Part shown: one piece after another, positions 42,345 through 50,424 of the stretch | Layout: each line of letters opens with the position of its first letter | Numbering within the stretch: the first letter of the stretch is position 1 | DNA from: Azospirillum sp. RU38E | Lineage (GTDB): Bacteria; Pseudomonadota; Alphaproteobacteria; Azospirillales; Azospirillaceae | Assembly (NCBI RefSeq): GCF_900188385.1 | Contig: NZ_FZOI01000017.1 | Coordinates: 62,001-126,000, forward strand | Length of the DNA: 64,000 bases | Direction of reading: 5' to 3' | Notes under the pieces: generated by a model | What the model was told of the DNA's origin: nothing | What the model saw: the letters and a program-made list of their open reading frames with translations, nothing else | Databases searched by the model: none | Position numbers and translations under genes: made by a program

Positions 42345-44639
42345 TCAGAACTTGCGGGTCAGCGACACGCGGTAACGGCGCGGTTCGCCATAATAATAAC
42401 CATTGAACACCGAGGTTAGATACAGCTTGTTGGAGCAGTTCTTGCACTCAAAACCCATCCGCCAGTCCCCGTCATCAGACAGATAGCTGGCCCCGACATT
42501 ATAGAGCGTGTAGGAGCGGGCGAAGGTTTCAAGTGCTGTCGGCGTGCGCGGGTTGGACGGGGTGGTGTTGGACGCCGTGGTCCAGAACCCGCCGGTGTAA
42601 TTGGCCTCGCCCGTGAAGATGAAGGAGCCGTTCAGCGTTTCCACCGGCACGGTATAGGTGGCACCAATGGCCAAAGACCGCTTGGGGAAGCGAGACAGCT
42701 CGTCCGACGGATCGATGGCGTTGACAAAGACGCCGGCCGCATTGGTGAAGGACTGGGCCGACGGGTTGACCGACTTATACTTGCCTTCCTGCAGGCCCAG
42801 GGTGGCGAAGACATCCAGACCAGCGGCCGGACGCACGGTGAATTCGAACTCCAGACCCTTCACCTGGATATCGCCGGCATTGTTCTGGGTGGACAGCGTG
42901 GTACCGGGCAGCGGGCCGGGGGTGGTGTAGGAGAGCTGCAGGTTATCGGTATTGGTAACAAAACCGGTGACATTGAAGCGGACCCGGCGGTCGAACAGAT
43001 CACTCTTCACGCCTGCCTCATAAGACCAGGCGGTTTCCGGCTTCATGTCCTGGAAGCTCTGCGGCAGATAGGCCGTACGGCTGTTCCAGCCGCCGGACTT
43101 GTAGCCGTTGGTGGCGCTGGCAAACAGCATGATGTCCTGATCGATCTTATAGTTCAGACCGAATTTCGGGGTCACCTTGTTGGTTTCCAGTCGCGTCTTA
43201 ATGCCAGCAGCCACAATTTCCTTTGTGGTGATGCCACCATAGGCGGTCGGCTTCAGGTCCAGTTTCTTCACCTCGTTGGTGAAGCGGGCGCCGACCACCG
43301 CCGTCAGCTCATCCGTCAGCTTATAGTCAAACTGTGCATAGGCAGCGTAGGAGCTGGTCGTGTTGCGGATGTCACGCACGCTGGAATAGCCGGGGCGGCC
43401 ATTACAGCTCATGTTGCCATCACCGAACAGACCGTTGGAGCAGGAAACGGTGCCGCCCAGCACCTGCCCGGCCAGGGTCTTGTTATCTTCATAGAAGTAA
43501 TAAAGACCCGCCACATAGGTCAGCCGGTCATCAAACAGGTTGCCGACCGCCTTGAATTCCTGGCTGACCATGTCATAGCCGCCATCATTCGTCAGATAGA
43601 ACGGCACCGGGTTGCTGGTACGCGAAGCGGGATTGGAGAAATCGACGACGAACTGCTGATCAATGGTGCGATAGCCGGTGATGCTTTCCAGCGACACGCC
43701 ATCCAGACGCCATTCAATATCGGCGGTGGCGGCGGTGGTGTTATATTCGGTGCGCAGGCCACGATTATTCAGGGCATCGGCGACCAGATCGCTGGTGCCG
43801 CCATGCTTGGTCGCTGCCGCACGCGTTTCGTCCGTTTCATTGGCGAAGGTACGCAGGTACAGGCCGGCACCATCCATATGTTCCACCGACAGATCGATGG
43901 TCACATCATCATTGGGCAGCAGGCGGACAGCGCCGCGGCCGCCCCAGTTGGTCAGGTCATTCAGCTTTTCGCCGTTGGCAGTATTACGGGTCCAGCCACT
44001 GTCATCGGCATAGAAGCCGGTGAACTTGGTCAGTACCTTTTCGCTGACCGGGACATTGACGTCCCCGCGCACCACCACCTGATTATAGTTGCCATAGCTG
44101 GTCTGCAGGAAGCCGCCCAGCTCATCGCTCGGCTTCTTCAGCTTGACCGAAATGGCGCCACCGGTGGAGTTGCGGCCGAAGGTCGTGCCCTGCGGACCAC
44201 GCAGCACTTCCATCTGTTCCACATCGAAATAGCCGTAATTATTGGCATTCTGACGCGGCACCACCACATCATCCACATAGGTGGAGACGGCGGGGTCGAT
44301 GGTGGCAATCTGCTCCGTCGAGCCGAGGCCGCGGATATAATAGGTATTGGCGCTGGGCACGCCGGTATTGTTGGAACCGAACAGGTTCGGCACCGAACGC
44401 ACCAGATCCAGCGTGGAGGTGATCTGGCGGTTTTCAAGATCGGCCGCCGTGAAGGCGGAAACCGCTACCGGCACATCCTGCAGACTGGCGGTGCGGCGGG
44501 TCGCCGTCACCACAATTTCTTCAAGCTGCAGGCCGCTATCCTGCGCCAGGGCCGGCAGCGAGGCGGCCAGCAGGGCCAGCGAAGCGCCCAGCTTCAGGGT
44601 CAACGGCATACGGGCGTATTTCAGACGTGAATTGTTCAT
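42345..44639 (-). CDS. TonB-dependent receptor of the GntR regulon (substrate uptake)
   Basis: 764-residue outer-membrane transporter. The signal peptide ends near residue 33 (ASLPALAQ). A TonB box LEEIVVTATRR follows, then the plug domain (SLQDVPVAVSAFTAADLENRQI, YYIRGLGSTEQIATIDPAVSTYVDDVVVPR, MEVLRGPQGTTFGRNSTGGAI). The barrel ends with the C-terminal aromatic signature RRYRVSLTRKF. This subtype is common in sphingomonads and related groups for organic substrates. ATG 44639 has AGGAGG upstream; the frame stays open to 44771, but starts there would cross operator site 4. The operator at 44707-44724 ties it to the GntR regulon, so it probably imports the pathway substrate rather than iron. 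Transcription ends at the 17-bp hairpin downstream. Confidence 0.9.
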   Translation of the reverse strand: MNNSRLKYARMPLTLKLGASLALLAASLPALAQDSGLQLEEIVVTATRRTASLQDVPVAVSAFTAADLENRQITSTLDLVRSVPNLFGSNNTGVPSANTYYIRGLGSTEQIATIDPAVSTYVDDVVVPRQNANNYGYFDVEQMEVLRGPQGTTFGRNSTGGAISVKLKKPSDELGGFLQTSYGNYNQVVVRGDVNVPVSEKVLTKFTGFYADDSGWTRNTANGEKLNDLTNWGGRGAVRLLPNDDVTIDLSVEHMDGAGLYLRTFANETDETRAAATKHGGTSDLVADALNNRGLRTEYNTTAATADIEWRLDGVSLESITGYRTIDQQFVVDFSNPASRTSNPVPFYLTNDGGYDMVSQEFKAVGNLFDDRLTYVAGLYYFYEDNKTLAGQVLGGTVSCSNGLFGDGNMSCNGRPGYSSVRDIRNTTSSYAAYAQFDYKLTDELTAVVGARFTNEVKKLDLKPTAYGGITTKEIVAAGIKTRLETNKVTPKFGLNYKIDQDIMLFASATNGYKSGGWNSRTAYLPQSFQDMKPETAWSYEAGVKSDLFDRRVRFNVTGFVTNTDNLQLSYTTPGPLPGTTLSTQNNAGDIQVKGLEFEFTVRPAAGLDVFATLGLQEGKYKSVNPSAQSFTNAAGVFVNAIDPSDELSRFPKRSLAIGATYTVPVETLNGSFIFTGEANYTGGFWTTASNTTPSNPRTPTALETFARSYTLYNVGASYLSDDGDWRMGFECKNCSNKLYLTSVFNGYYYGEPRRYRVSLTRKF

Positions 44640-44706
44640 GGTCTCCAGCCTCCTGTTTTCCTTCAATGCGGCCCGGTTCATGCCAGCCCCGCGTTTTGCG
44701 TTATAT

Positions 44707-44724
44707 TGATATAACATTATACCA
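44707..44724. promoter_or_regulatory. Putative GntR operator, site 4
   Basis: TGATAT-N6-ATACCA, 67 bp upstream of the TonB receptor start. It has the same right half and spacing as the other strong sites; the left half differs by one base from TGGTAT. Confidence 0.7.
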
Positions 44725-44820
44725 TGCGAAAGACTTATTTTCGCCTGCGCTGTTGTTTTTTGACGATACAAGTATTCTACGATATTTTTCAGTGGGTTAG
44801 CTATTGCTCTGTGCTTTCGC

Positions 44821-45318
44821 TCACAGCACTACGGGTTCCGTGTTGTGCTGTTCGGCGGGGTCGCGTTCCACCAGATTGATCAAAACCCCATCCGGATCGC
44901 GCAGACAGACTTCCATCTGCTGGCGATGCGGCATGTTGAAGGAAATGGCATCGGGTGCCCAAACAGCCCCCGCCGCGCGGGCGGCGGCAATGGCCTCTGC
45001 CACCGGCTTGGCATAGATGACCAAAGCCACTTCCCCAATCCGGGGCGGCCCGTCGGAGGGGGGCAGGGCGGGGGGCACGGGGTCTGTCACCTCAAACAGG
45101 CCGACCATGCCGAAATTGGGGCCACCCTGCTTCTTCACGATCCGGCAGCGCACCTTGCTGCTGCCGGGTATGAACAGCACGCTGGCGGCAGACGGGCCAT
45201 CCAACATGCCCTCAAAATAGACACCATCGAACCCCAGCGCCTGATAAAAGGCGGTGGACCGATCAAGATCGCGCACGAAGACAGCGGCGCGGATCAAGGC
45301 AGAAATCGCGTGAGCCAT
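44821..45318 (-). CDS. VOC-superfamily protein (single module, glyoxalase-like)
   Basis: 165-residue protein starting MAHAISALIRAAVFVRDLDRSTAFYQALGF, the standard VOC opening. MEVCLRDPDGVLINLVE near the end supplies the terminal metal-type Glu. Two beta-alpha-beta-beta-beta units fit the length. The second ATG (45318) is preferred, with AAGGA 8 nt upstream; the first ATG (45324) is too close to that site. It is divergent from the second tandem hydrolase gene, with operator site 5 (45384-45401) between them. Like the double VOC protein at 19805, it may catalyse an isomerisation, C-C cleavage or oxygenation of a pathway intermediate. The reaction is not readable from sequence. Confidence 0.78.
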   Translation of the reverse strand: MAHAISALIRAAVFVRDLDRSTAFYQALGFDGVYFEGMLDGPSAASVLFIPGSSKVRCRIVKKQGGPNFGMVGLFEVTDPVPPALPPSDGPPRIGEVALVIYAKPVAEAIAAARAAGAVWAPDAISFNMPHRQQMEVCLRDPDGVLINLVERDPAEQHNTEPVVL

Positions 45319-45383
45319 GATCATGTTCCTTTCGCGGAACCGGCGAGGGGGCGACACCGTCGCGGAATCGCTTCCACTCTTAT

Positions 45384-45401
45384 TGATATGTGTTTATACC
45401 A
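45384..45401. promoter_or_regulatory. Putative GntR operator, site 5
   Basis: TGATAT-N6-ATACCA between the divergent VOC gene (start 45318) and tandem hydrolase gene (start about 45495). The half-sites are identical to site 4; the spacer differs. Confidence 0.7.
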
Positions 45402-45494
45402 TTTCATGGGTTTCCCCCCTTGGCAAGCCGTATCTGGTTACAGGGGAATGCCTCGTGATTGATGATCTTCATGCCCAGCAGGAGCATCCGGCCC

Positions 45495-47060
45495 GTGACC
45501 CCAAGCCTCCCCGCCACCCGTCACTTCATTCATCTTGATGGCCGCACGGTGCATTACCGGCGCTGGGGACAGGGGCCGGTGGTGCTGGCGCTGCATGGTT
45601 CCCCGCAATCCTCCCGCACCATGGCGGCCCTGGGGGAGGGGATGGCGGCGCGGGGTTTCTGCGTCATCGCGCCCGATACGCCGGGCAATGGGCTGTCCAC
45701 CGCCCTGGCGGATGATTGCCCGGAGACGGATGCCTATGCGCTGGCCCTGAAACGCTTTGTCGATGCGCTGGGGCTGGAGCGGTTCGCGCTTTACGGTTTC
45801 CATACCGGCGCCACCACGGCCTGCGCCTTCGCTGCCCTCTATCCGGAACAGGTGACGGGGGTGCTGTTCGATGGGCTGCCGTGTTGGAACCCCGATGAAC
45901 GCGCCCATTACCTGGCCGATTACCTGCCGCCCTTGCTGCTGCGTTGGGACGGGTCACACATGGCCTGGGTCTGGGCCCGGATGGAAGAACAGCTGATCTT
46001 CTTCCCCTGGCACCTGCCCAGCCCAGCGGCCCGCATGGATTATGATCTGCCCCAGCCGCCGCATCTGCATGAAAATGCGCTGGAGATGCTGGAAGCGGGC
46101 GATGCCTATCGCAAGCCCTATCGCGCCGCCTTTGTCTTTGATCCCGCCCGCTGGCTACCCCGGCTGCGCTGTGAGCATTTGATTCTGGTGACGGCGAAAG
46201 ACCCGCTCTGCCCCCATCTGACCCGGTCGGGCCTGCAGGGGGCGAACAGTGAGATTCTGCCCGACAGCCCGGCGCTGCAACAGGCCGCCATGGGCTGGCT
46301 GGCCGCCCACCCCGGCAGCATCGCGCCGGCCCCGGTGGAAAATTCCGACAGTTTTGGCATCGGGCGCGGACAGCTGGCGGGGCCGGGCGGCCCCATCGGC
46401 TGGCTGGGGCGCCGCGGTGGCACCGGCCGTCCGCTGGTGCTGCTGCATGATGCCGGCGGCCATGCGCCGGACATGCGGCCGGCCCTGCGGCTGATCGACG
46501 GGCCGGTGCTGGCACTGGACCTGCCCGGCCATGGGCTTTCCAGCCGCACCCAGCCACTGACAGCGGTGAATGACATCGCGGCGGAACTGGCCGCGGCCCT
46601 GCAGGGGCTGGGCCTGGAACGCCCATGTGTGGCCGGGCAAGGCTTCGGGGCGGTGCTGGCCGCACAACTGGCCGCCAGCGGCGTGGCGGCGGACAGCATC
46701 GCCCTGGGAATGCCGGCCCCGGCCCTGGACCCGGTGCGGGGGGCGCCTTCCCTGGCGCCAGAATGGGATGGGGCGCATCTGCTGCGGGCCTTCCGCATCG
46801 CCCGCCGGGAACGGCTGTTCACCCCCTGGTACGATGGCCGACGGTCACAGGCGATTCTGCCGCAGCCCAGCCTGGACCTGGCAGGCATCCAGGCCCGCGC
46901 CCTGTCCCTGCTGCGCGCCGGCCCCCATTGGCCCGCCGCCCTGCAGGCCCATGCGGCCATGGCGGTGGAGAACCTTTTCAAGGGGCTGGGCGAACGGCAC
47001 CGGGTGCTGACCGAAGGGCAGGGGCCGGCAGCGGACTGGGCGCATCTACTCCCCGCGTAA
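45495..47060 (+). CDS. Tandem (double-domain) alpha/beta-hydrolase, paralogue of 18116-19798
   Basis: 521-residue chain of two alpha/beta-hydrolase domains. Domain 1 has LALHGSPQSS (31-40), APDTPGNGLS (59-68) and elbow GFHTGATTAC, with His103 where the Ser nucleophile is expected. Domain 2 starts near residue 312 (RPLVLLHDAGG), has LDLPGHGLSS, and its elbow reads AGQGFGA with Gly383 at the nucleophile position. These substitutions match the paralogue, at the same residue number in the first half, when the GTG at 45495 is taken as start (AGGAG lies 11 nt upstream). An ATG at 45471 is an alternative, without a ribosome site. It lies downstream of operator site 5 and is followed by a membrane-protein gene. 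The reaction is unknown; cofactor-free chemistry or binding is possible. Confidence 0.75.
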   Translation: MTPSLPATRHFIHLDGRTVHYRRWGQGPVVLALHGSPQSSRTMAALGEGMAARGFCVIAPDTPGNGLSTALADDCPETDAYALALKRFVDALGLERFALYGFHTGATTACAFAALYPEQVTGVLFDGLPCWNPDERAHYLADYLPPLLLRWDGSHMAWVWARMEEQLIFFPWHLPSPAARMDYDLPQPPHLHENALEMLEAGDAYRKPYRAAFVFDPARWLPRLRCEHLILVTAKDPLCPHLTRSGLQGANSEILPDSPALQQAAMGWLAAHPGSIAPAPVENSDSFGIGRGQLAGPGGPIGWLGRRGGTGRPLVLLHDAGGHAPDMRPALRLIDGPVLALDLPGHGLSSRTQPLTAVNDIAAELAAALQGLGLERPCVAGQGFGAVLAAQLAASGVAADSIALGMPAPALDPVRGAPSLAPEWDGAHLLRAFRIARRERLFTPWYDGRRSQAILPQPSLDLAGIQARALSLLRAGPHWPAALQAHAAMAVENLFKGLGERHRVLTEGQGPAADWAHLLPA

Positions 47061-47089
47061 AGGGTTTCCCTGATCCGTTAAATGCTCTA

Positions 47090-47108
47090 TGAGTAGATCA
47101 TTATATCA
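47090..47108. promoter_or_regulatory. Weak GntR-like half-site
   Basis: ATATCA at 47103-47108 matches the right half of the operator family at 5 of 6 positions and lies 15 bp before the membrane-protein start. The left half at the expected spacing is poor, so this may be a degenerate site or chance. Confidence 0.25.
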
Positions 47109-47123
47109 AATCAGGGACACCCG

Positions 47124-47783
47124 ATGCCGATCGAGCCGCTCGTCACCCTGCTGCATCTGTTGATCTTCGTCTATTGGCTGGGCGGCGATCTGGGGGCCTT
47201 TTATTCCTCCACCATTCTGACCGACAGCAAATGCAGCGCGCCACAGCGCGCCACGGCGCTGCGCATCCTGATGGCGGTGGACATGGCGCCGCGCACGGCG
47301 TTGATCCTGGCCCTGCCCACCGGCCTGACCCTGGCCTTCGTCAAGGGCTGGCTGGGGGCAATGCCGGGGGTGGCGGTGGCTGCCACCTGGGCCATCGGCC
47401 TAGTCTGGCTGGCGCTGGCCTGGGGTGTCCACGCCACCCATGGCAAGGTCGCCCTCTACAAGCAGGCGGACATGGTGATCCGCTGGTCCGCCCTGCTGAT
47501 CTGTGCCGGCATGGGGCTGGCGGGGCTGGCCGGCCTGCTGACCTTGCCGCTGTTCATCGCCGGCAAACTGTTGATCCTGGCCGGCGCCATTTCGCTTGGC
47601 CTGCTGATCCGGGTGCTGCTGCGCCCGCTGATGGCCCCGTTCGCCCAGATGATGGCCAGCGGTGCCACACCCGAAACCGATGCCGCCATCAAGGGCGTGC
47701 TCGCCCGCTCCCGCCCGGTGGTGATGCTGCTCTGGCTGCTGCTGCTGGGGGCGGCTTTCCTGGGGCTTACCACCCCCACCTGA
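47124..47783 (+). CDS. Polytopic inner-membrane protein of unknown function
   Basis: 219-residue protein with about six hydrophobic helices: residues 4-27, 55-75, 80-102, 119-140, 143-163 and 195-215. The loops are short and one is basic (HGKVALYKQADMVIR). Early charged or polar residues (GGDLGAFYSS) within helix 1 hint at a conserved in-membrane site. I do not recognise the family with certainty; it resembles small CopD-like or DUF2269-like membrane proteins. It lies 63 bp after the tandem hydrolase and 31 bp before a DUF3108-like gene, probably in the same transcript. A transport or membrane-redox accessory role is possible, but nothing in the sequence proves it. Confidence 0.75.
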   Translation: MPIEPLVTLLHLLIFVYWLGGDLGAFYSSTILTDSKCSAPQRATALRILMAVDMAPRTALILALPTGLTLAFVKGWLGAMPGVAVAATWAIGLVWLALAWGVHATHGKVALYKQADMVIRWSALLICAGMGLAGLAGLLTLPLFIAGKLLILAGAISLGLLIRVLLRPLMAPFAQMMASGATPETDAAIKGVLARSRPVVMLLWLLLLGAAFLGLTTPT

Positions 47784-47814
47784 TAAAAATCATTGGAACA
47801 GGAGTGCTTGACCG

Positions 47815-48537
47815 ATGCAACACCGTACCATTCGCGGCGCCATCCGCTACACCTCCCGCAAGCCGGAACGTTACGGGCAGGAGCGGGGGCGTGAATTCTT
47901 CACCATGACCCGCCATAGCGATGGCAAGCTGACCATCCGCGCCCAGTGCGAGATTGAAGAGCCGTCGCCGACCGTGCTGCGCGACGTGATCTATTCGCTT
48001 GATGAGAATGACCGGCCGATGGATTGCCATGTCCGCCTGACGGTGGGCGACAAGTTCATGGGCTCCGGCTGGTTTCGCATGACGCCGAACAGCGTTGAGT
48101 GCGAAAGCTATGGTCCTTCCATCGGCCGCGTATCACAGGTGATGCCGGTGGAAGGCCATTATGACGGCTTCGGCACCCATCCGATCATCGGCGATGCCTA
48201 TATGACCCGCTGCATGGACCTGTCGCGCGGGCCGCACAAGCGGGAACTGCGCGCCTTCCTGCCCTCGGTCGATCATCGCGGCGCCACCCCGCCGCTGGTG
48301 GCGGAAAGCCGTATTCACCTGGAATATGTTGGGGATGAGACGGTGACGGTGGCCGCCGGCACCTTCGATTGCCGGCATTTTCGCTTTTCCGACGAAGATG
48401 GCGGCATGGTCTCCAAGGATGGCGCCCACCCGGTCTATGATGTCTGGGTCACCAAGGATGAAGACAGCCTGTTCGTTCAAGGCGGCGTCGGCGGCTATAT
48501 GATGACTTGGTACGAGTTGGTCAGCCTGGAACGGTAA
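47815..48537 (+). CDS. DUF3108-like beta-rich protein
   Basis: 240-residue protein without a signal peptide. It is rich in alternating polar and aromatic beta-strand segments: IRYTSRKPERYGQERG, ECESYGPSIGRVSQ and YVGDETVTVAAGTFDCRHFRF. The ETVTVxAGTFD phrase is typical of DUF3108-like lipocalin-fold proteins. It is the last gene of the distal regulon block and is followed 10 bp later by multi-hairpin element copy B. No catalytic motif is evident. It may bind a lipophilic or aromatic pathway compound. The DUF assignment is tentative. Confidence 0.65.
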   Translation: MQHRTIRGAIRYTSRKPERYGQERGREFFTMTRHSDGKLTIRAQCEIEEPSPTVLRDVIYSLDENDRPMDCHVRLTVGDKFMGSGWFRMTPNSVECESYGPSIGRVSQVMPVEGHYDGFGTHPIIGDAYMTRCMDLSRGPHKRELRAFLPSVDHRGATPPLVAESRIHLEYVGDETVTVAAGTFDCRHFRFSDEDGGMVSKDGAHPVYDVWVTKDEDSLFVQGGVGGYMMTWYELVSLER

Positions 48538-48547
48538 TCGTAATACC

Positions 48548-48627
48548 AATCTCCCTTGATCGTTACTGATCAAGGGAGATTTCGCGTTCCCGCGTGTGCC
48601 GGGCGCTGCCTCCGGCAGCTTGGCTAT
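48548..48627. repeat. Multi-hairpin intergenic element, copy B
   Basis: Stem 1 is a perfect 14-bp hairpin (48548-48561 with 48568-48581, loop GTTACT). Stem 2 is GCTGCC-TCC-GGCAGC (48605-48619), followed by TTGGCTATGG. The reverse complement of copy C matches almost throughout, including the leading TAATACCAATCTCCC. It begins 10 bp after a plus-strand stop codon and overlaps the stop of the convergent phosphoesterase gene, so it probably acts as a shared terminator. Confidence 0.8.
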
Positions 48628-50411
48628 GGCTTACCCGCCAGATTGGTCAGGGTACCGCTTTTCAGGTCAAAGCGGAAATGGTCGCTGGGCGGGCCGTCCG
48701 CCAGCTTTTGCATCACCGCCAGCAGCCGGGCCAGCCGCCCTTCCGGGGTTTCCGGCCCGGCCTTCCTGGCGGCCAGGGCCTGTTGCAGCTTCTGGTAATC
48801 CGCCCGCCGGGCCTTCGGAATATCGGCCAGGGCCAGATCACCGTCATTCAGCAGGCGGTGGAAATCCACCGCCAGATCCAGCCCCTGCCAGCCGCCGGTC
48901 AGTGTCACCCCGGCCAGCGCGCCCAGCCCCGCGGCATCCTGCGCCAGCAGCAGGTCACGCAGGTCGGCCGGCCAATCGCGCGGCAGGAAACGCAGTCGCA
49001 CCAGTTCCCGCAGATGCCAGTCGGTGAACTGGCGATAATCGCGGCTTTCCAGGATGGCGGGGTTCCAGATATCCGCCGCACCATCATCCTTCAACCGCTG
49101 CCATTCCATGCGATAGAAACCGAACAGCCGGTTGAAATCGGGCACCTTGTCAAGGCGGGGTGTTTCCACCTCCACCCGTTCCCCGTTCACCGTCATCAGC
49201 TTGTAAGCAGGGATATAGGCGGCGGGCGGCGGGGGCTGGATATTCACCAGATAGCGGCCATCGGCCCCGCGCCATTCCGCCGTGTCGTTGAAATGCAGGT
49301 GACCGCCCACGGTGAAGCGGATGCCGGCCTCCGCCAGCCGGCGGGACGTGTCCGCCGTCGGCATCCGGTGCAGGTCCAGCTTCTTGGCGCCGAACAGGGC
49401 GGCGATTTCCGGCGTGGTGCCGTTATTGGTGTCCACTGCCGGATAATGGCTGAAGGTCACCAGCACCTTGCCCTGCTGCTGCGCCCGTTTGGCCACATCG
49501 GCAACCCAGGCCAGCAGATGCGGCTTCCAGCTGGCGATCTCATTCCAGCCGGCATCGCCGGAGCCTTTGAAACCGCCCCCCTGGGTGGGACGGTAGACAT
49601 TGGCATCAATGGCCAGCAGCCAGAGGCCTGCCACGGGCTCAACCAAGTACGAGCTGTCGATCACCGGCCGGCAATCGGTTTTCTCCTGCGCGCAGACCTG
49701 ATATTGCCGCTGGGCCGGGGCCGCATGGGGGGCCGCGGCGGCGGCATCAAAGCCACCCTGCGGGCGATAGAAGGGGGTTTCCCAGTAAAGATCATCGGCG
49801 CGCGGGGCGAAGCCGTCCCGCGCGAACAGGTCCAGGATGCCCTGATAGCCCATGGCGGCGATATCGGGGGTGCAGATCGTGCCGGGCTTGGGCGCCCCAT
49901 CCTGTGGACATTCGGCCGTGCCGGGGCTGAAAATCGGCTGCGGCCGCCCGTCACGACCCAGGAAGTCGGCCTTGCCGGAGGGGGTGTCGCCCGGTTTCAC
50001 CGGATCATGATTGCCATTGGTCAGGAAGAAACGCATCCCGTGGCGCGTTTCATATTCGTCCAGAATGCGCTTCAGCCCGCGCAGATGCACGGGCTGGCCA
50101 TCGTCACTGAAGTCCCCGTTCATCACCACCAGCTTCACCCCGCGCCGCGCGGCATCATCCAGGGCGGCCCGGAAGGCGAAGTAATTTTCGTTGAATAGCC
50201 GGGTGGAGGTGAGCTGAGCGGCCATGGTGCGGATGGTGGCCGGCGGGCCGCCGGCTGGATCGGGGACGCCGGGAAAGGCATTGTCCCCGAACTGCCCGTA
50301 AACATCATGGAAATGCACGTCGGGCATGAAGGCCAGCTTGAAATCCGTCGCCCCAGCGGCGGGGGTCAGGATCAAGCTCAGCAGCGGGGCCAGAAACAGG
50401 GAGGGGCGCAT
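48624..50411 (-). CDS. Exported metallophosphoesterase (calcineurin-like)
   Basis: 595-residue hydrolase with a signal peptide (FLAPLLSLILTPAAGA, residues 5-20). The calcineurin-type metal ligands are visible in order: FMPDVHFHDVYG near 28, VVMNGDFSDDG near 95, FFLTNGNHDP near 130, FSHYPAVD near 315 and GGHLHFNDT near 360. A C-terminal helical domain of about 180 residues is added. ATG 50411 is followed directly by the signal peptide. It lies downstream of a PI-PLC-like gene on the same strand (13 bp apart), suggesting a pair that releases phosphate from phospholipid- or inositol-type substrates outside the cytoplasm. It has no GntR operator and appears unrelated to the catabolic regulon. Confidence 0.85.
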   Translation of the reverse strand: MRPSLFLAPLLSLILTPAAGATDFKLAFMPDVHFHDVYGQFGDNAFPGVPDPAGGPPATIRTMAAQLTSTRLFNENYFAFRAALDDAARRGVKLVVMNGDFSDDGQPVHLRGLKRILDEYETRHGMRFFLTNGNHDPVKPGDTPSGKADFLGRDGRPQPIFSPGTAECPQDGAPKPGTICTPDIAAMGYQGILDLFARDGFAPRADDLYWETPFYRPQGGFDAAAAAPHAAPAQRQYQVCAQEKTDCRPVIDSSYLVEPVAGLWLLAIDANVYRPTQGGGFKGSGDAGWNEIASWKPHLLAWVADVAKRAQQQGKVLVTFSHYPAVDTNNGTTPEIAALFGAKKLDLHRMPTADTSRRLAEAGIRFTVGGHLHFNDTAEWRGADGRYLVNIQPPPPAAYIPAYKLMTVNGERVEVETPRLDKVPDFNRLFGFYRMEWQRLKDDGAADIWNPAILESRDYRQFTDWHLRELVRLRFLPRDWPADLRDLLLAQDAAGLGALAGVTLTGGWQGLDLAVDFHRLLNDGDLALADIPKARRADYQKLQQALAARKAGPETPEGRLARLLAVMQKLADGPPSDHFRFDLKSGTLTNLAGKP

Positions 50412-50424
50412 CACGTGGAAACCT

